A stretch of 64,000 nucleotides of DNA from NCBI GenBank assembly GCA_905339235.1, contig CAJPFG010000027.1:50291-114290 (forward strand), given 5' to 3'. The position numbers were made by a program, and so were the translations under genes. Positions 16,318 to 25,318 of this stretch are shown one piece after another (position 1 is the first letter of the stretch; each line of letters begins with the position of its first letter). A model generated the notes under the pieces. That model did not search any database. It saw only the letters and a program-made list of their open reading frames with translations, and was not told where the DNA came from. This DNA comes from Phycisphaerales bacterium. GTDB taxonomy: Bacteria; Planctomycetota; Phycisphaerae; Phycisphaerales; UBA1924.

Positions 16318-19311
16318 GTGACGCTCCGGTTTGAAGATCCTCTCTGGGCCTGGCTGATTCCTCCGGCGCTGATCGTCACTCTGCTCGGCGCCCGCTGGTT
16401 GATCTCCATGAGCCCCGCGCGGCGGTTCTCGGCGGTGTTCTTCCGCCTCGCCCTGCTCGGCACGCTCATCGCCGCCCTCGCGGGGATGAGCGCCGTCCGC
16501 CGCGTGGACACCCTCGCCGTGGTCTGCGTCGTGGATGTTTCCGGCTCCGTTCAGAGGTACTTCCGCGCCGAGCCCGGCCGGCCCGGTCTTGAACGGGTCC
16601 GCGAGTTTCTCCAGCATGTGGCGAGCGAACGCGGGCCGGATGATCTGCTGGGCGCCGTGGTTTTCGACGGGCGCGCCGTCGGGATTCTGCGGCCTTCGCG
16701 CGGCGAGTTGCCCGCGCTCGACTTTGATACCCGCCTTGCCGACGGCACGAACATCGCCGAAGCCATCCGGCTGGCTCGCGCTCTGGTCCCGCCCGACGCC
16801 GCGTCTCGCCTCGTCCTTTTCACCGACGGGAACCAGACCGCCGGCGACGCCCTCGCCGCTGCGGCCGAGTCCTCCGGCCGCATCGCCCCGATCGACACCG
16901 TCCCCCTGCGGTACGAACTGGTCGAGGAGGTCGTCGTCGAGGCACTGGACGCGCCGCCCACCGCCGCGGCGGATTCATCCATTACCGTCCGCGTCGCCCT
17001 TTCCGCCACCGCGCCGTCCAACGGCACGATCCGGCTGCTGCGCGAGGGCGAGGAGATCGACATCAACGGGCCGTCGCCGGGCCTGGGCCGGCGTGTCACG
17101 CTGAATCCTGGCTTGAACGTCGAGCGAATCGAGATCCGCCTCGCGGGGGGGCGCGTCCATCGATTCAGGGTGCTGTACGAGCCCGATACCGTCGAAGGCC
17201 CCGACGGACGGGTCCGCTCCAGCGGCGACACCATCGCCGAGAATAACCGCGCCGATACGTTCACCGTCACTCCGGGGCGGGGATCGGTCCTGCTCGCGAC
17301 CGAAGCCCCCGCCGGCGGCACCCTCGCCTCCGTGCTGCGCGAGGCGGGCGCCGAAGTCACCATCGTGACGCCCGAGGGACTGCCCACCGATCTGCTCTCC
17401 CTGGAGCCCTACGACCTGGTCCTCCTCGACAACGTCCCGGCCGAGGTGCCCGAGGCCGTTCAGCGGCTTCTGGGCTCGTACGTCTCGGACCTCGGCGGTG
17501 GGCTGGTCATGATCGGCGGGCAGGACTCCTTCGCGCCCGGCGGATGGCGCGGCTCGCTGCTCGAGCCGCTCCTCCCCGTCAAACTCGACCTTCCCGACCT
17601 GGTCGTCGCCCCCGACGCCGCCACCATCTTCATCCTCGACAACTCCGGGTCCATGTCCTGGTCGGTACTCGGCACCGGCCAGTCGCAGCAGGAAATCGCC
17701 AACGACGCCGCGGCCCTCGCGATCCGCTCGCTCGACCGGCGCGACCTGGTCGGGGTCATCACGTTCAACTCTCAGGCCGACATCCTCGTCCCGCTCGCGC
17801 CCAACGCCCACTCCGAGGAAACCGTGCAGCAGGTCCGCGGCATTCTCTCGGGCGGGGGTACGAACGTAGTGCCCGCGCTCGAACTCGCGATCAAGGAACT
17901 ACGCCGCGCGGGTGGAGACGCCAAGATCAAGCACGTGGTCGTGCTGTCCGACGGCGTGTCGCGCGGGCGAGACCGGCTGACGGACCTCGTCACGACCCTG
18001 GCGGGCATGGACGCGAAGGTCTCCACCGTCGCCGTCGGAGACGGCGCCGATCTCTCCACCATGCGGCGAATGGCCGAGATCGGCAACGGCTCGTACTTCC
18101 ACGCCACCAATGCCGCCCAACTGCCCCGGCTGCTCCTGAAGGCCGTCCGGGTCGTGCGTACCCCGCTGATCCGCGAGCAACCGTTCACTCCCGTCGTTCT
18201 TCCGACCGGCTCGCCGATCACCGCGGGCCTGGGCGAAGTTCCCCCGCTGGGCGGGCTTGTGCTCACTCGTCCTCGCCCCGAACCCACGATCACGCTCGCG
18301 ATGGCCTCGCCCGAGGGCGATCCCCTCTTGGCGACGTGGAATGTCGGCCTTGGCCAGGTGGCCGCGTGGACCAGCGATTCCCGCGACTGGTCCTCCGCGT
18401 GGATCGACTCACCCGCGTATCGCCGCCTCTGGACCCAGGTTTTGCACACGGTTGCCCGCGCTCCCGAGCACCCGGGCCTGCGGGCCGAGAGCGACCCGCG
18501 CACCGACCGGATCGCGCTGCGACTCACCGCGCAGAGCGATGACGGCGCCCCGCTCGACGGCCTGACCGTCCCGGGCACGCTCTTCGCGCCCTCCGGGGCC
18601 TCCACGCCGATCACGCTGACCCAGACCGGCCCGGGCGTGTACGAGGGTGAAGCGCCCAGCCCCGAAACCGGCAGTTACATCGCCGTGCTCAAGCCCTCGA
18701 GGGACGGTTTGCCGCTCTCTCCGGTCATCACCGGCACCAGTGTTCTGGAGGGTGCCGAGTTCCGACCGCGGTCGTCCGACACCGCGTTGCTGGCGCGGAT
18801 TTCGGAAGCCACCAAGGGGCGCGTGCTCGATCTCGACAATCCGGCCGCGGCCCGGCTCTGGGACCGCGCGGGGGTCGCGCCCCGTGAGGCGGTCTCGTCG
18901 CTATGGCGGCGGCTGGTGCTCGCCGGCCTGGCGCTGCTCCTGCTCGACATCGCCACCCGCCGCGTGGCCTGGGACCGCTGGGTCTCCCGCCGATTCAACC
19001 CCGACCTGGGCCGGGCCGAGGCTCTCGAACGCGCTCGGGGCGCGGGCGCGGCCCGAACCACGGAGGGACTCCGCGCCGCCGCGGCGCGTCACGGCGACGA
19101 AGCCCCCGCGATCGCGCTGGGCGAGGCCGAGGCCCGCACGCTGGCCCAGGCGGCCCGTGACCGCCGCCACGCGGAGCGCCTCGCGGGCCTGCGAACCGAG
19201 AGCGGAGTTCCCATTGTCACGGTCGAAAAGAAGGAGGAGCCCACCAAGCCCGAGGGGCTCCTCGCGGCCAAAAAGCGCGCCCGCGAACGCATGGACGACG
19301 GGGGTGGTTAG
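16318..19311 (+). CDS. Double von Willebrand A membrane protein
   Basis: A 997-residue BatA-like protein. Two N-terminal membrane helices (about 10-30 and 38-60) are followed by a first VWA domain whose metal site is DVSGS...LADGTNI...FTDGNQ. A class I glutamine-amidotransferase-like segment follows (VLLATEAPAGGTLASVLREAG, LVMIGGQDSFAPGGW), then a second VWA domain (FILDNSGSMSWS, GGGTNVVPAL, VLSDGVSRGRD). A C-terminal hydrophobic helix (RRLVLAGLALLLLDIATR) precedes a charged cytoplasmic tail. Both metal-binding sites look intact, so the VWA domains probably bind protein ligands outside the membrane. The GTG at 16318 starts directly before the first helix. Confidence 0.85.
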   Translation: MTLRFEDPLWAWLIPPALIVTLLGARWLISMSPARRFSAVFFRLALLGTLIAALAGMSAVRRVDTLAVVCVVDVSGSVQRYFRAEPGRPGLERVREFLQHVASERGPDDLLGAVVFDGRAVGILRPSRGELPALDFDTRLADGTNIAEAIRLARALVPPDAASRLVLFTDGNQTAGDALAAAAESSGRIAPIDTVPLRYELVEEVVVEALDAPPTAAADSSITVRVALSATAPSNGTIRLLREGEEIDINGPSPGLGRRVTLNPGLNVERIEIRLAGGRVHRFRVLYEPDTVEGPDGRVRSSGDTIAENNRADTFTVTPGRGSVLLATEAPAGGTLASVLREAGAEVTIVTPEGLPTDLLSLEPYDLVLLDNVPAEVPEAVQRLLGSYVSDLGGGLVMIGGQDSFAPGGWRGSLLEPLLPVKLDLPDLVVAPDAATIFILDNSGSMSWSVLGTGQSQQEIANDAAALAIRSLDRRDLVGVITFNSQADILVPLAPNAHSEETVQQVRGILSGGGTNVVPALELAIKELRRAGGDAKIKHVVVLSDGVSRGRDRLTDLVTTLAGMDAKVSTVAVGDGADLSTMRRMAEIGNGSYFHATNAAQLPRLLLKAVRVVRTPLIREQPFTPVVLPTGSPITAGLGEVPPLGGLVLTRPRPEPTITLAMASPEGDPLLATWNVGLGQVAAWTSDSRDWSSAWIDSPAYRRLWTQVLHTVARAPEHPGLRAESDPRTDRIALRLTAQSDDGAPLDGLTVPGTLFAPSGASTPITLTQTGPGVYEGEAPSPETGSYIAVLKPSRDGLPLSPVITGTSVLEGAEFRPRSSDTALLARISEATKGRVLDLDNPAAARLWDRAGVAPREAVSSLWRRLVLAGLALLLLDIATRRVAWDRWVSRRFNPDLGRAEALERARGAGAARTTEGLRAAAARHGDEAPAIALGEAEARTLAQAARDRRHAERLAGLRTESGVPIVTVEKKEEPTKPEGLLAAKKRARERMDDGGG

Positions 19312-19334
19312 GTTGCCGACGGGGTGTGAGCACA

Positions 19335-19368
19335 CAAAAAAACCGGCCGGCCCAAGGGCCGGCCGGTT
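19335..19368 (-). terminator. Intrinsic terminator of the DUF1579 gene
   Basis: A perfect 12-bp inverted repeat (19341-19352 with 19357-19368; arm AACCGGCCGGCC) encloses a 4-nt loop. Read on the minus strand it is followed by a run of seven or more T. It sits 20 nt past the DUF1579 stop. The plus-strand side lacks a T run, so it may serve the VWA gene only weakly. Confidence 0.9.
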
Positions 19369-19388
19369 GTCTGCTTGCGCGGGCCCGC

Positions 19389-20036
19389 TTACTTCTTCTT
19401 CTCGAACGTGCCCTCGAAGTTCTTGAACTCCTTGCCGTCGGGTCCGACGGCCCAGCCCGTGAACACGTGGCGCGTCGGGTTGGAGATATCCCAGGTGGAC
19501 CGTGACTTCATGCGGCGCTGCGTCATCGGGTCGATGCAGTCGCCTTGGAACGTGAAGACCTTCTTCGCGGCGTCATAGGTGCCCGTGGCGCTGCTGTGCC
19601 AGGTGGCCATGTTCTCGAACCAGAGCATCTCGTACTTCTTCTCGGCGGTGTTGTAGCCGATCATCCCGAGACCCTTGAAGGGAACCGGCATGTGCTCGGA
19701 GGGCGGTCCCTGAACGTCCTCCTTCACCCACATCCCGTCGAGCACCCACGTGCGGGTCGCCGACCCGTTGAACTCCATCGGGCTCTGGTCCGGCGCCATC
19801 CACATCTTGCCCCCGCCCTCCCACGTGCCCAGGAAGCCATCCAGCAGTTTGTGCTCGGTGCCGGGCTTTGGCGCTTCGAACGCCGGCTGACCGGCGCCGG
19901 GTTTGTCGGGCTGAGTCGCCTTGGGCTTCTCGGGTTGCGCTCCCTCCGCTTGCGGCCCCACGGGCAGGGTCCGGCCCGCTACGAACGCCACAGCCATCAG
20001 ACCGCCAATCGCCAACGGTGTCTTCCAGTTGCACAT
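19389..20036 (-). CDS. DUF1579 secreted or membrane-anchored protein
   Basis: A 215-residue protein. The N-terminus (NWKTPLAIGGLMAVAFVAGR) is a signal peptide or anchor, followed by a Pro/Lys/Gln-rich spacer. The main domain has the DUF1579 marks: LLDGFLGTWEGGGKMW, RTWVLDGMWVKEDVQG, GLGMIGYNTAEKKYEMLWFE and ATGTYDAAKKVFTF. This family is lipocalin-like and its biochemical role is unknown. The ATG at 20036 has a GGAG site upstream (GATGGAGAAACACCC). The gene is monocistronic and ends at a strong terminator. Confidence 0.88.
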   Translation of the reverse strand: MCNWKTPLAIGGLMAVAFVAGRTLPVGPQAEGAQPEKPKATQPDKPGAGQPAFEAPKPGTEHKLLDGFLGTWEGGGKMWMAPDQSPMEFNGSATRTWVLDGMWVKEDVQGPPSEHMPVPFKGLGMIGYNTAEKKYEMLWFENMATWHSSATGTYDAAKKVFTFQGDCIDPMTQRRMKSRSTWDISNPTRHVFTGWAVGPDGKEFKNFEGTFEKKK

Positions 20037-20233
20037 GGGTGTTTCTCCATCCGATCCCGGCGGCACGGCTCCTTTGCTTGATCCCCAACGCGGAGACCCG
20101 CCGTGCGCACACCAGGAAGGACACCGCAATTCTACAGCGGCCGCGCCCGAATCCAGCACCTAAATGTGATCAACTGACTCCGGATTGCGAACGGCGCAAG
20201 TGGTTGTATCGCAACGTATTAGGGCGAGGCGAC

Positions 20234-21862
20234 TCAGCCCCACTCCCTCGCTCCGGAAAGCACACCCCGCAGTTTGGCCTCCAGCGCCCGTTCTTCGGGC
20301 GGTTGCGGCGTGAACTCCAGGGGCATGATGAGCGAGAACATCGCTCCGCGGCCGACCTCGCTCTCCATCTGGATCTCCGCGTGCAGCACGCCCGCGAGTT
20401 CCTTCGAGATCGCCAGGCCCAGCCCGGTGCCCGTGTGCTCGCGCGTGTGGCCCGCGTCGCGCTGGTAGAACTTCTCGAAGATGTGCGCCTGGTCCTCCTT
20501 GGGAATGCCCGGCCCGTTGTCGATCACGCTCACCCGCACCCGCTCCTCCGCCCCCGTGTCCGACGCCACCAGCCGCTCGGCCCGCAGCGTGATCTGCGGC
20601 ACGCGGCCTGTTTTCTCCTGCGCCTCCGTGAACTTCACCGCGTTGCTCAGGAAGTTGAACACGATCTGCTGGAACTTCTTGGGATCCGTAGACACCACCG
20701 GAACATCCTCGCCCACTTCCAGTTTCAGTTGGATGCCCTTCTTGTCGGCCAGCGGCGCGATCAGCCCCAGCAGCCCCTCGCACCCGTCGCGCAGATTCAT
20801 CCGCTCCACCCGCACCTCGACCCGCCCCGCCTCGATACGCGCCATCTCGAGCAGCGAGTTGATCAGCGTCAGCAGCCCCTTTCCCGCGTTCTGGATGTTG
20901 TCCAGGTAGCGGATCCGCTTCATCACGCTCGCGGGCGCTTCGGGTTCCGCGGCCTCGCCCCGCGCCTGCTCCGTGAGCAACTCCGCGAACCCGTTGATCG
21001 CGTTGAGCGGCGTGCGCAACTCGTGGCTCACGTTGGCCAGGAACTCGCCTTTCAGTTTGGCCGCCTGGTACAGCGCCTGGTTGCTTTCCGCCAGTTCGTG
21101 CACTTTCAGGTCCATGGCCGCGTTGATCGCCCGCAGCCGGTCCTGGGACGACTGCAAGTCGGTGAGCATCGAGTTCAGCGTCTCCGCCAGTTCCTGGAAC
21201 TCATCGCCCGTGCGGATCTCCGAGCGGATCGCCAGGTTTCCTTCGCGCACGCGCTCGGCGGTGGTCTTGAGCGCCCGCACCGGCCGGAGCACCAGTTTCT
21301 GCGTGATGATGTAGAACACCAGCACCGCCAGCGCGCCCACCGCCAGCCCCGCCACCAGCAGGAACGCGGTGTTCAGCAGGAGCAGGCGCGCCGCCTCGAG
21401 CGAACGCCGCTCCAGCAGCACGATCTCGCTGATCTGTGCGCCGCCCTGCGCCCGAACCCGCTTCACCTTCGCGAAGCGGTAATCCCGCGATGTTCCGGTC
21501 CAGCGGGCGTCCTGAAAATCACCCCGCGCCGGCTCGGCGCGGAACAACTCCAGCGCCCGCCGCACAAACGCGTCGCTTGCCGCCAACTCCTCGGCCTTCG
21601 CCAGCGTCACCGATCGGGCCACGATTCCCGCGCGCTCCGTCCGCCCGCCAAGCGGCAGCCCCGGCGGCGAGGGACCGATCACCCCCGCCTCGCCCCAGCG
21701 CTCCCACGTGTCCACCAGTTGCCGCGACAACTCCAACTGCCCCGCGTCCACCAGCGCCGTCATCCGCATCCACGGCGCCCACAGCGCCGCCAGCACGATC
21801 AGCAGGATCGCGCCCCCGAACACCAGCAGACATTTGCCCGCGAGGGAAAGCCGAACGCGCAT
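20234..21862 (-). CDS. HAMP-domain sensor histidine kinase
   Basis: A 542-residue membrane sensor kinase. An N-terminal helix (about 10-32), a periplasmic segment of about 130 residues and a second helix (about 162-185) are followed by a HAMP linker, a short coiled-coil, the dimerisation/phosphoacceptor box ANVSHELRTPLNAING, and the ATPase domain with N box (FNFLSNAVKFTE), G1 (DNGPGIPKED), F box (IFEKFYQ) and G2 (GTGLGLAIS). All catalytic motifs are intact. No response regulator is adjacent. It starts 31 nt after the Ser/Thr kinase gene and is probably co-transcribed, although a TACACT box 8 nt upstream of its ATG offers its own start. Confidence 0.93.
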   Translation of the reverse strand: MRVRLSLAGKCLLVFGGAILLIVLAALWAPWMRMTALVDAGQLELSRQLVDTWERWGEAGVIGPSPPGLPLGGRTERAGIVARSVTLAKAEELAASDAFVRRALELFRAEPARGDFQDARWTGTSRDYRFAKVKRVRAQGGAQISEIVLLERRSLEAARLLLLNTAFLLVAGLAVGALAVLVFYIITQKLVLRPVRALKTTAERVREGNLAIRSEIRTGDEFQELAETLNSMLTDLQSSQDRLRAINAAMDLKVHELAESNQALYQAAKLKGEFLANVSHELRTPLNAINGFAELLTEQARGEAAEPEAPASVMKRIRYLDNIQNAGKGLLTLINSLLEMARIEAGRVEVRVERMNLRDGCEGLLGLIAPLADKKGIQLKLEVGEDVPVVSTDPKKFQQIVFNFLSNAVKFTEAQEKTGRVPQITLRAERLVASDTGAEERVRVSVIDNGPGIPKEDQAHIFEKFYQRDAGHTREHTGTGLGLAISKELAGVLHAEIQMESEVGRGAMFSLIMPLEFTPQPPEERALEAKLRGVLSGAREWG

Positions 21863-21893
21863 TCACGCACAGTGTACCGCCCCGGAGCGCCCC

Positions 21894-24266
21894 TCACCGC
21901 CCCACAATCGCCGCGTGGATTGCGAGGTCCCGGTCCTGCGCACCTTCCCCGGCGGCCGCCACGAACGCGAACACCCGCGGCGTGGGGTTGGTCTTGTCCG
22001 GCGACGGCGAGATCCACACCACCGCGTCCGCCGCGTCCCGGTGGGTCCCCAACCAATCCGCCATCCGCTCGGCCGCGACGGGATCATCCACCGGCGTCCG
22101 CCCCAGCGCCAGCCGCACCGAAGCGATCGTGTCGAGCACACCGTCGCCCCGCGGGCCTTCCGGGGTATTGCCCAGGACTGTCAGCCCGGATTCCGCGAGC
22201 ATGTCGGTCAACTCGGTGATCCGCTCGGCCGCCGCGTCTTCCCAGGGCTGCAGCACATCGCTCACCACCAGCACCCGCCCCTCCGCCATCAACGGCTCCG
22301 CGGCCGCGTGGCGAATCAGGTCTTCCCCCCGCGTCGCCGCGTGCGCGATCCGCCGCTCGGCCTGATCGGCCTGATCCACCGTGACGCTGCTTTGCCGCGA
22401 GGCGTCGTCGCTCTCGGACGCCACGAGCGCAAACACACCCACCAGGGCCCCCACGAAGATGAACAGGGCCGCGGCGACTCCCGCATTGAACCCGGTGCCC
22501 TGGGCCCGCCCCGGGATGGGGCCGCGCCCCGCGCGAGTCCGGCGGGCATCGACCCGAGCCCGCGCCGCCGCGAGTTGATCGGCCGCGCTCTTGCGCGGGG
22601 CTCCCTGCGCCCGTGGGGCGGGGGAACCCGCCACGCCTGCCCACACGCCGCGCACGGCGTCATTGGCGACGCGGACGCCGTCCTGGGCCCATGCCTTGGC
22701 CACGCGTCCGACGTCTTCCGGGCTCGCCGCCTGGTGCGCCTTGGCGCCCACCACGCGGCTCTTTCCGCTCCACCAGTCCGTCACCTCGATCACCGGCGCG
22801 GTTCGCCCCGGTGCTTGCGGACGCGGCGGGGGAGGCACCCCGACCGCGGCCGCCGCCGCGGCGGCAGCAGCAGCCGCCGCCACCGGCGCCGCGCCGACGC
22901 TCACCGCTTCGGGCGCCGGGACACCCGCCGGGCGCGGCGACTCGTCATCACCCGCGATCGGCCCGAAGTTCCCGCGCACGCTCGGCAGGTCCGCCGGCCG
23001 CACCGCGAACGGGTCGGGCGCCGTCCGCACCGTCTCGATATCCGCCAGCATCGCCTCCGCCGACACGTACCGCTTGTCGTAGTCCGTCATCGCCCGCCGG
23101 ATGATCCACTTCACGGATTCCGGCGTTCGGCGAGTCACCTGCGAGAGCGCCCCGTGCGCCGGGAACGAGTCCTCGATCACGCTGTACAGCACCGCCCCCG
23201 CCCCGTACAGGTCGAACTTGGTGCCGTCAACCTCGTGCACCTTGACGCCCTTGAGCGCGAGGCGGACCATCTCCGGGTCCCGGAAATACTCGGTGCCATG
23301 GGTCGTCAGCGTCATCGCCGACCGCAACGAGGACACCAGCCCGAAGTCCACCAGGTGCGCCCGTCCGTTTTCGTCGATGATCAGGTTGTCGGGCTTCACG
23401 TCCTTGTGCCACAGCCCGCCGCGGTGATACCCCGCGAGCGTCGCCACCAGGTCCGAGATGTACGAGAGCGCCGACCGCAACTGCGAATCGGCCAGCCCGC
23501 CGGCCGGGCTGCCCGCGTGCAGCGACTTGGTCATCGCGCTGAGCGACTCGCCCGGCACGTACCGCATGACGTAGTGGAACCGGTCGGGCGCGAGTTCGTG
23601 ATCGAGGATCAGCCCCAGTTTCTTGGCCGCGTCAAGAGATCGGCTCTCCCGCACGATCTGCGGCAGGCTCGACCCTTCCTTGAGCGAAAACGACTTGATG
23701 ACGACCTGGTCGATGTCCGTCACGCCCGCGCGAGCCAACTGCTGGCGCTTCGCGCCGTCCACATCCGCGATGTACAACTTCGCCCCGGACCCTCCGGGCG
23801 CGAGCGAACCGACGATCCGGTACCCCTCGAACTGCCCCGCGCGCCCCGACGCCGGCAGATCAGCAGTGGGGGCCGCGGCCATCGCGGCCGGCAGGCGCTT
23901 CTCGACGCCCTCGACGACTCCTCCCAGGCAGAGCAGCCGCAGTGGGTGGCCGATGGCGACGCGGTACAGGCACAGGCCCATCGTCGAGCACTCGTGCATG
24001 AACTGCCGCCCGTAGTGCCCCGACGCCGACCATCGCCCGATGACGATGTTGCCCAGCACCAGGAACACGTACATGACCGACAGGAGCACCGCCCCGACGA
24101 ACCGCAGCGCATCGGAGATAATCCCGAGCACGAAGCGGAAGAGATGGCGGATCAGCCACCCCATCGCCTTGATCAGCGGCACCACGAGGTAGATCACCAG
24201 GAATACCGCGACGGCCACTCCAGCCAGTCCCGCGATAACCGTGAACAGCACTGCGATCGGGCTCAT
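21894..24266 (-). CDS. Membrane Ser/Thr protein kinase
   Basis: A 790-residue Hanks-type kinase with unusual placement: two N-terminal membrane helices (about 5-35 and 40-75) precede the kinase domain (about 135-400). The Gly loop is GSLAPGGSGAKLY, the ATP Lys is in QVVIKSF, the catalytic loop is HKDVKPDN and the metal loop is DFG, so it should be active. A low-complexity linker with 13 Ala in a row lies near residue 480, and a further membrane helix (about 605-625) leads to a C-terminal domain of about 170 residues with strand-helix periodicity. The ATG at 24266 is preceded by AAGGAGG at ideal spacing. It lies 27 nt after the sigma factor gene. Confidence 0.92.
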   Translation of the reverse strand: MSPIAVLFTVIAGLAGVAVAVFLVIYLVVPLIKAMGWLIRHLFRFVLGIISDALRFVGAVLLSVMYVFLVLGNIVIGRWSASGHYGRQFMHECSTMGLCLYRVAIGHPLRLLCLGGVVEGVEKRLPAAMAAAPTADLPASGRAGQFEGYRIVGSLAPGGSGAKLYIADVDGAKRQQLARAGVTDIDQVVIKSFSLKEGSSLPQIVRESRSLDAAKKLGLILDHELAPDRFHYVMRYVPGESLSAMTKSLHAGSPAGGLADSQLRSALSYISDLVATLAGYHRGGLWHKDVKPDNLIIDENGRAHLVDFGLVSSLRSAMTLTTHGTEYFRDPEMVRLALKGVKVHEVDGTKFDLYGAGAVLYSVIEDSFPAHGALSQVTRRTPESVKWIIRRAMTDYDKRYVSAEAMLADIETVRTAPDPFAVRPADLPSVRGNFGPIAGDDESPRPAGVPAPEAVSVGAAPVAAAAAAAAAAAAVGVPPPPRPQAPGRTAPVIEVTDWWSGKSRVVGAKAHQAASPEDVGRVAKAWAQDGVRVANDAVRGVWAGVAGSPAPRAQGAPRKSAADQLAAARARVDARRTRAGRGPIPGRAQGTGFNAGVAAALFIFVGALVGVFALVASESDDASRQSSVTVDQADQAERRIAHAATRGEDLIRHAAAEPLMAEGRVLVVSDVLQPWEDAAAERITELTDMLAESGLTVLGNTPEGPRGDGVLDTIASVRLALGRTPVDDPVAAERMADWLGTHRDAADAVVWISPSPDKTNPTPRVFAFVAAAGEGAQDRDLAIHAAIVGR

Positions 24267-24293
24267 CCCGACCTCCTTCACCGTTAGCGGCTT

Positions 24294-25058
24294 CTAACGC
24301 AGGCGCTCGGCCTGATCCTGTCTCCGCAGTTCCATCTGGCGGTGGTAAATCTCGCCGATGGCCTCATCGAACAGGGCGTCGTCCGCGACGGCACGATCTT
24401 GTTTGGGAGCCTTGAGGAGTCCGTTTCGCGCACCCTCCTCCCGTTCGTCTTCGGTAAAGGAGTAGGTCGCGATTACCTCCGCCATGCGCGCCCGCAGCGC
24501 GTCCCGCACTTTCGCCAGCCGCCGCGACACCGTCGGCTCCGAAATCCCCAGCGCATCCGCGACTTCCTTCCCCGGCCTGCCGTCCAGCACCCGCATCGCA
24601 TAAATGGAAAAGTCGGTGAAATCCGATTCCTTCTGCACCATCCGGATCGCCGCCTCCACCTTGGCCCGAAAGATCGCCACCTCGTACGCCTCGTCCACGC
24701 TCATCCCGTCGCACGCGGCCATCCAACTCTCGTCCAACTCCGCGTTTTTGCGATTCCCCCCGCGCTTCTGGGCCTGCCGGCGATCCAGTTCATCGCCCAG
24801 CACGTGCTTGGCGATCGCCAGCAGCCACGTCGAAAACCGCGCTCCTCGGGTGGGGTCGTACCGGTCGATCGACTCGGAAAGGGCCGCCAGCGTCTCCTGC
24901 GAAAGATCCTGGACGGTCTGAGAGCCGATGCGGCCGCGGCCCCATTTCGTGAGTTGCGCCCGCACCACCGGCCCGAAGGTCTCCCATAACTCATACCACG
25001 CGCCCTGGTCATTGGCGCGAAGTCTTCCCACAAAGCCCGTCGTAAGAGGTGTGAGCAT
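24294..25058 (-). CDS. ECF-type RNA polymerase sigma factor
   Basis: A 254-residue sigma-70 family protein. Region 2 is seen as DLSQETLAALSESIDRYDPT and FSTWLLAIAKHVLGDELDRR, and region 4 as RVLDGRPGKEVADALGISEPTVSRRLAKVRDAL, a clear helix-turn-helix. A C-terminal extension of about 60 charged residues lies beyond region 4. The ATG at 25058 starts just before region 2; upstream in-frame codons extend into repetitive noncoding DNA. It heads an operon of sigma factor, Ser/Thr kinase and histidine kinase, which suggests the kinases gate its activity. Confidence 0.9.
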   Translation of the reverse strand: MLTPLTTGFVGRLRANDQGAWYELWETFGPVVRAQLTKWGRGRIGSQTVQDLSQETLAALSESIDRYDPTRGARFSTWLLAIAKHVLGDELDRRQAQKRGGNRKNAELDESWMAACDGMSVDEAYEVAIFRAKVEAAIRMVQKESDFTDFSIYAMRVLDGRPGKEVADALGISEPTVSRRLAKVRDALRARMAEVIATYSFTEDEREEGARNGLLKAPKQDRAVADDALFDEAIGEIYHRQMELRRQDQAERLR

Positions 25059-25118
25059 GGCCCGGGAGGTCAGGATATGCCCCCACCCACCAGAAACACG
25101 CCCACACCGCTGCATTCC

Positions 25119-25193
25119 CCTCCTCTTTCCCCTCCTTTTTCCCCTCCTACTCCTCTCCGAACTTGCCATTTGCGATTTGCCATTTGCTATTTC
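25119..25193. repeat. Polypyrimidine tract and short tandem repeats
   Basis: The divergent intergenic region between the sigma factor and the coiled-coil gene contains a C/T-rich tract (25119-25160; repeated TTTCCCCTCC) followed by four spaced copies of an ATTTGC-like hexamer (25163-25193). No gene is visible. Confidence 0.6.
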
Positions 25194-25318
25194 CCACCCT
25201 CCCCCTGAAACCGCCTCCTCCCGCCTCCCAACAACGCCTCCAGACACGAAATCGCGCTTCCCGTCTCCGGGGCGTTCCCAGGACGGGCGCGGCGGGGCAA
25301 TGCCGCAGGAGTTTCGCC

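Noticed and set aside
19868..24287. Two long plus-strand open frames opposite the histidine and Ser/Thr kinases
   Set aside because: They are Arg/His/Gln-rich mirror frames; the minus strand carries complete kinase motifs.
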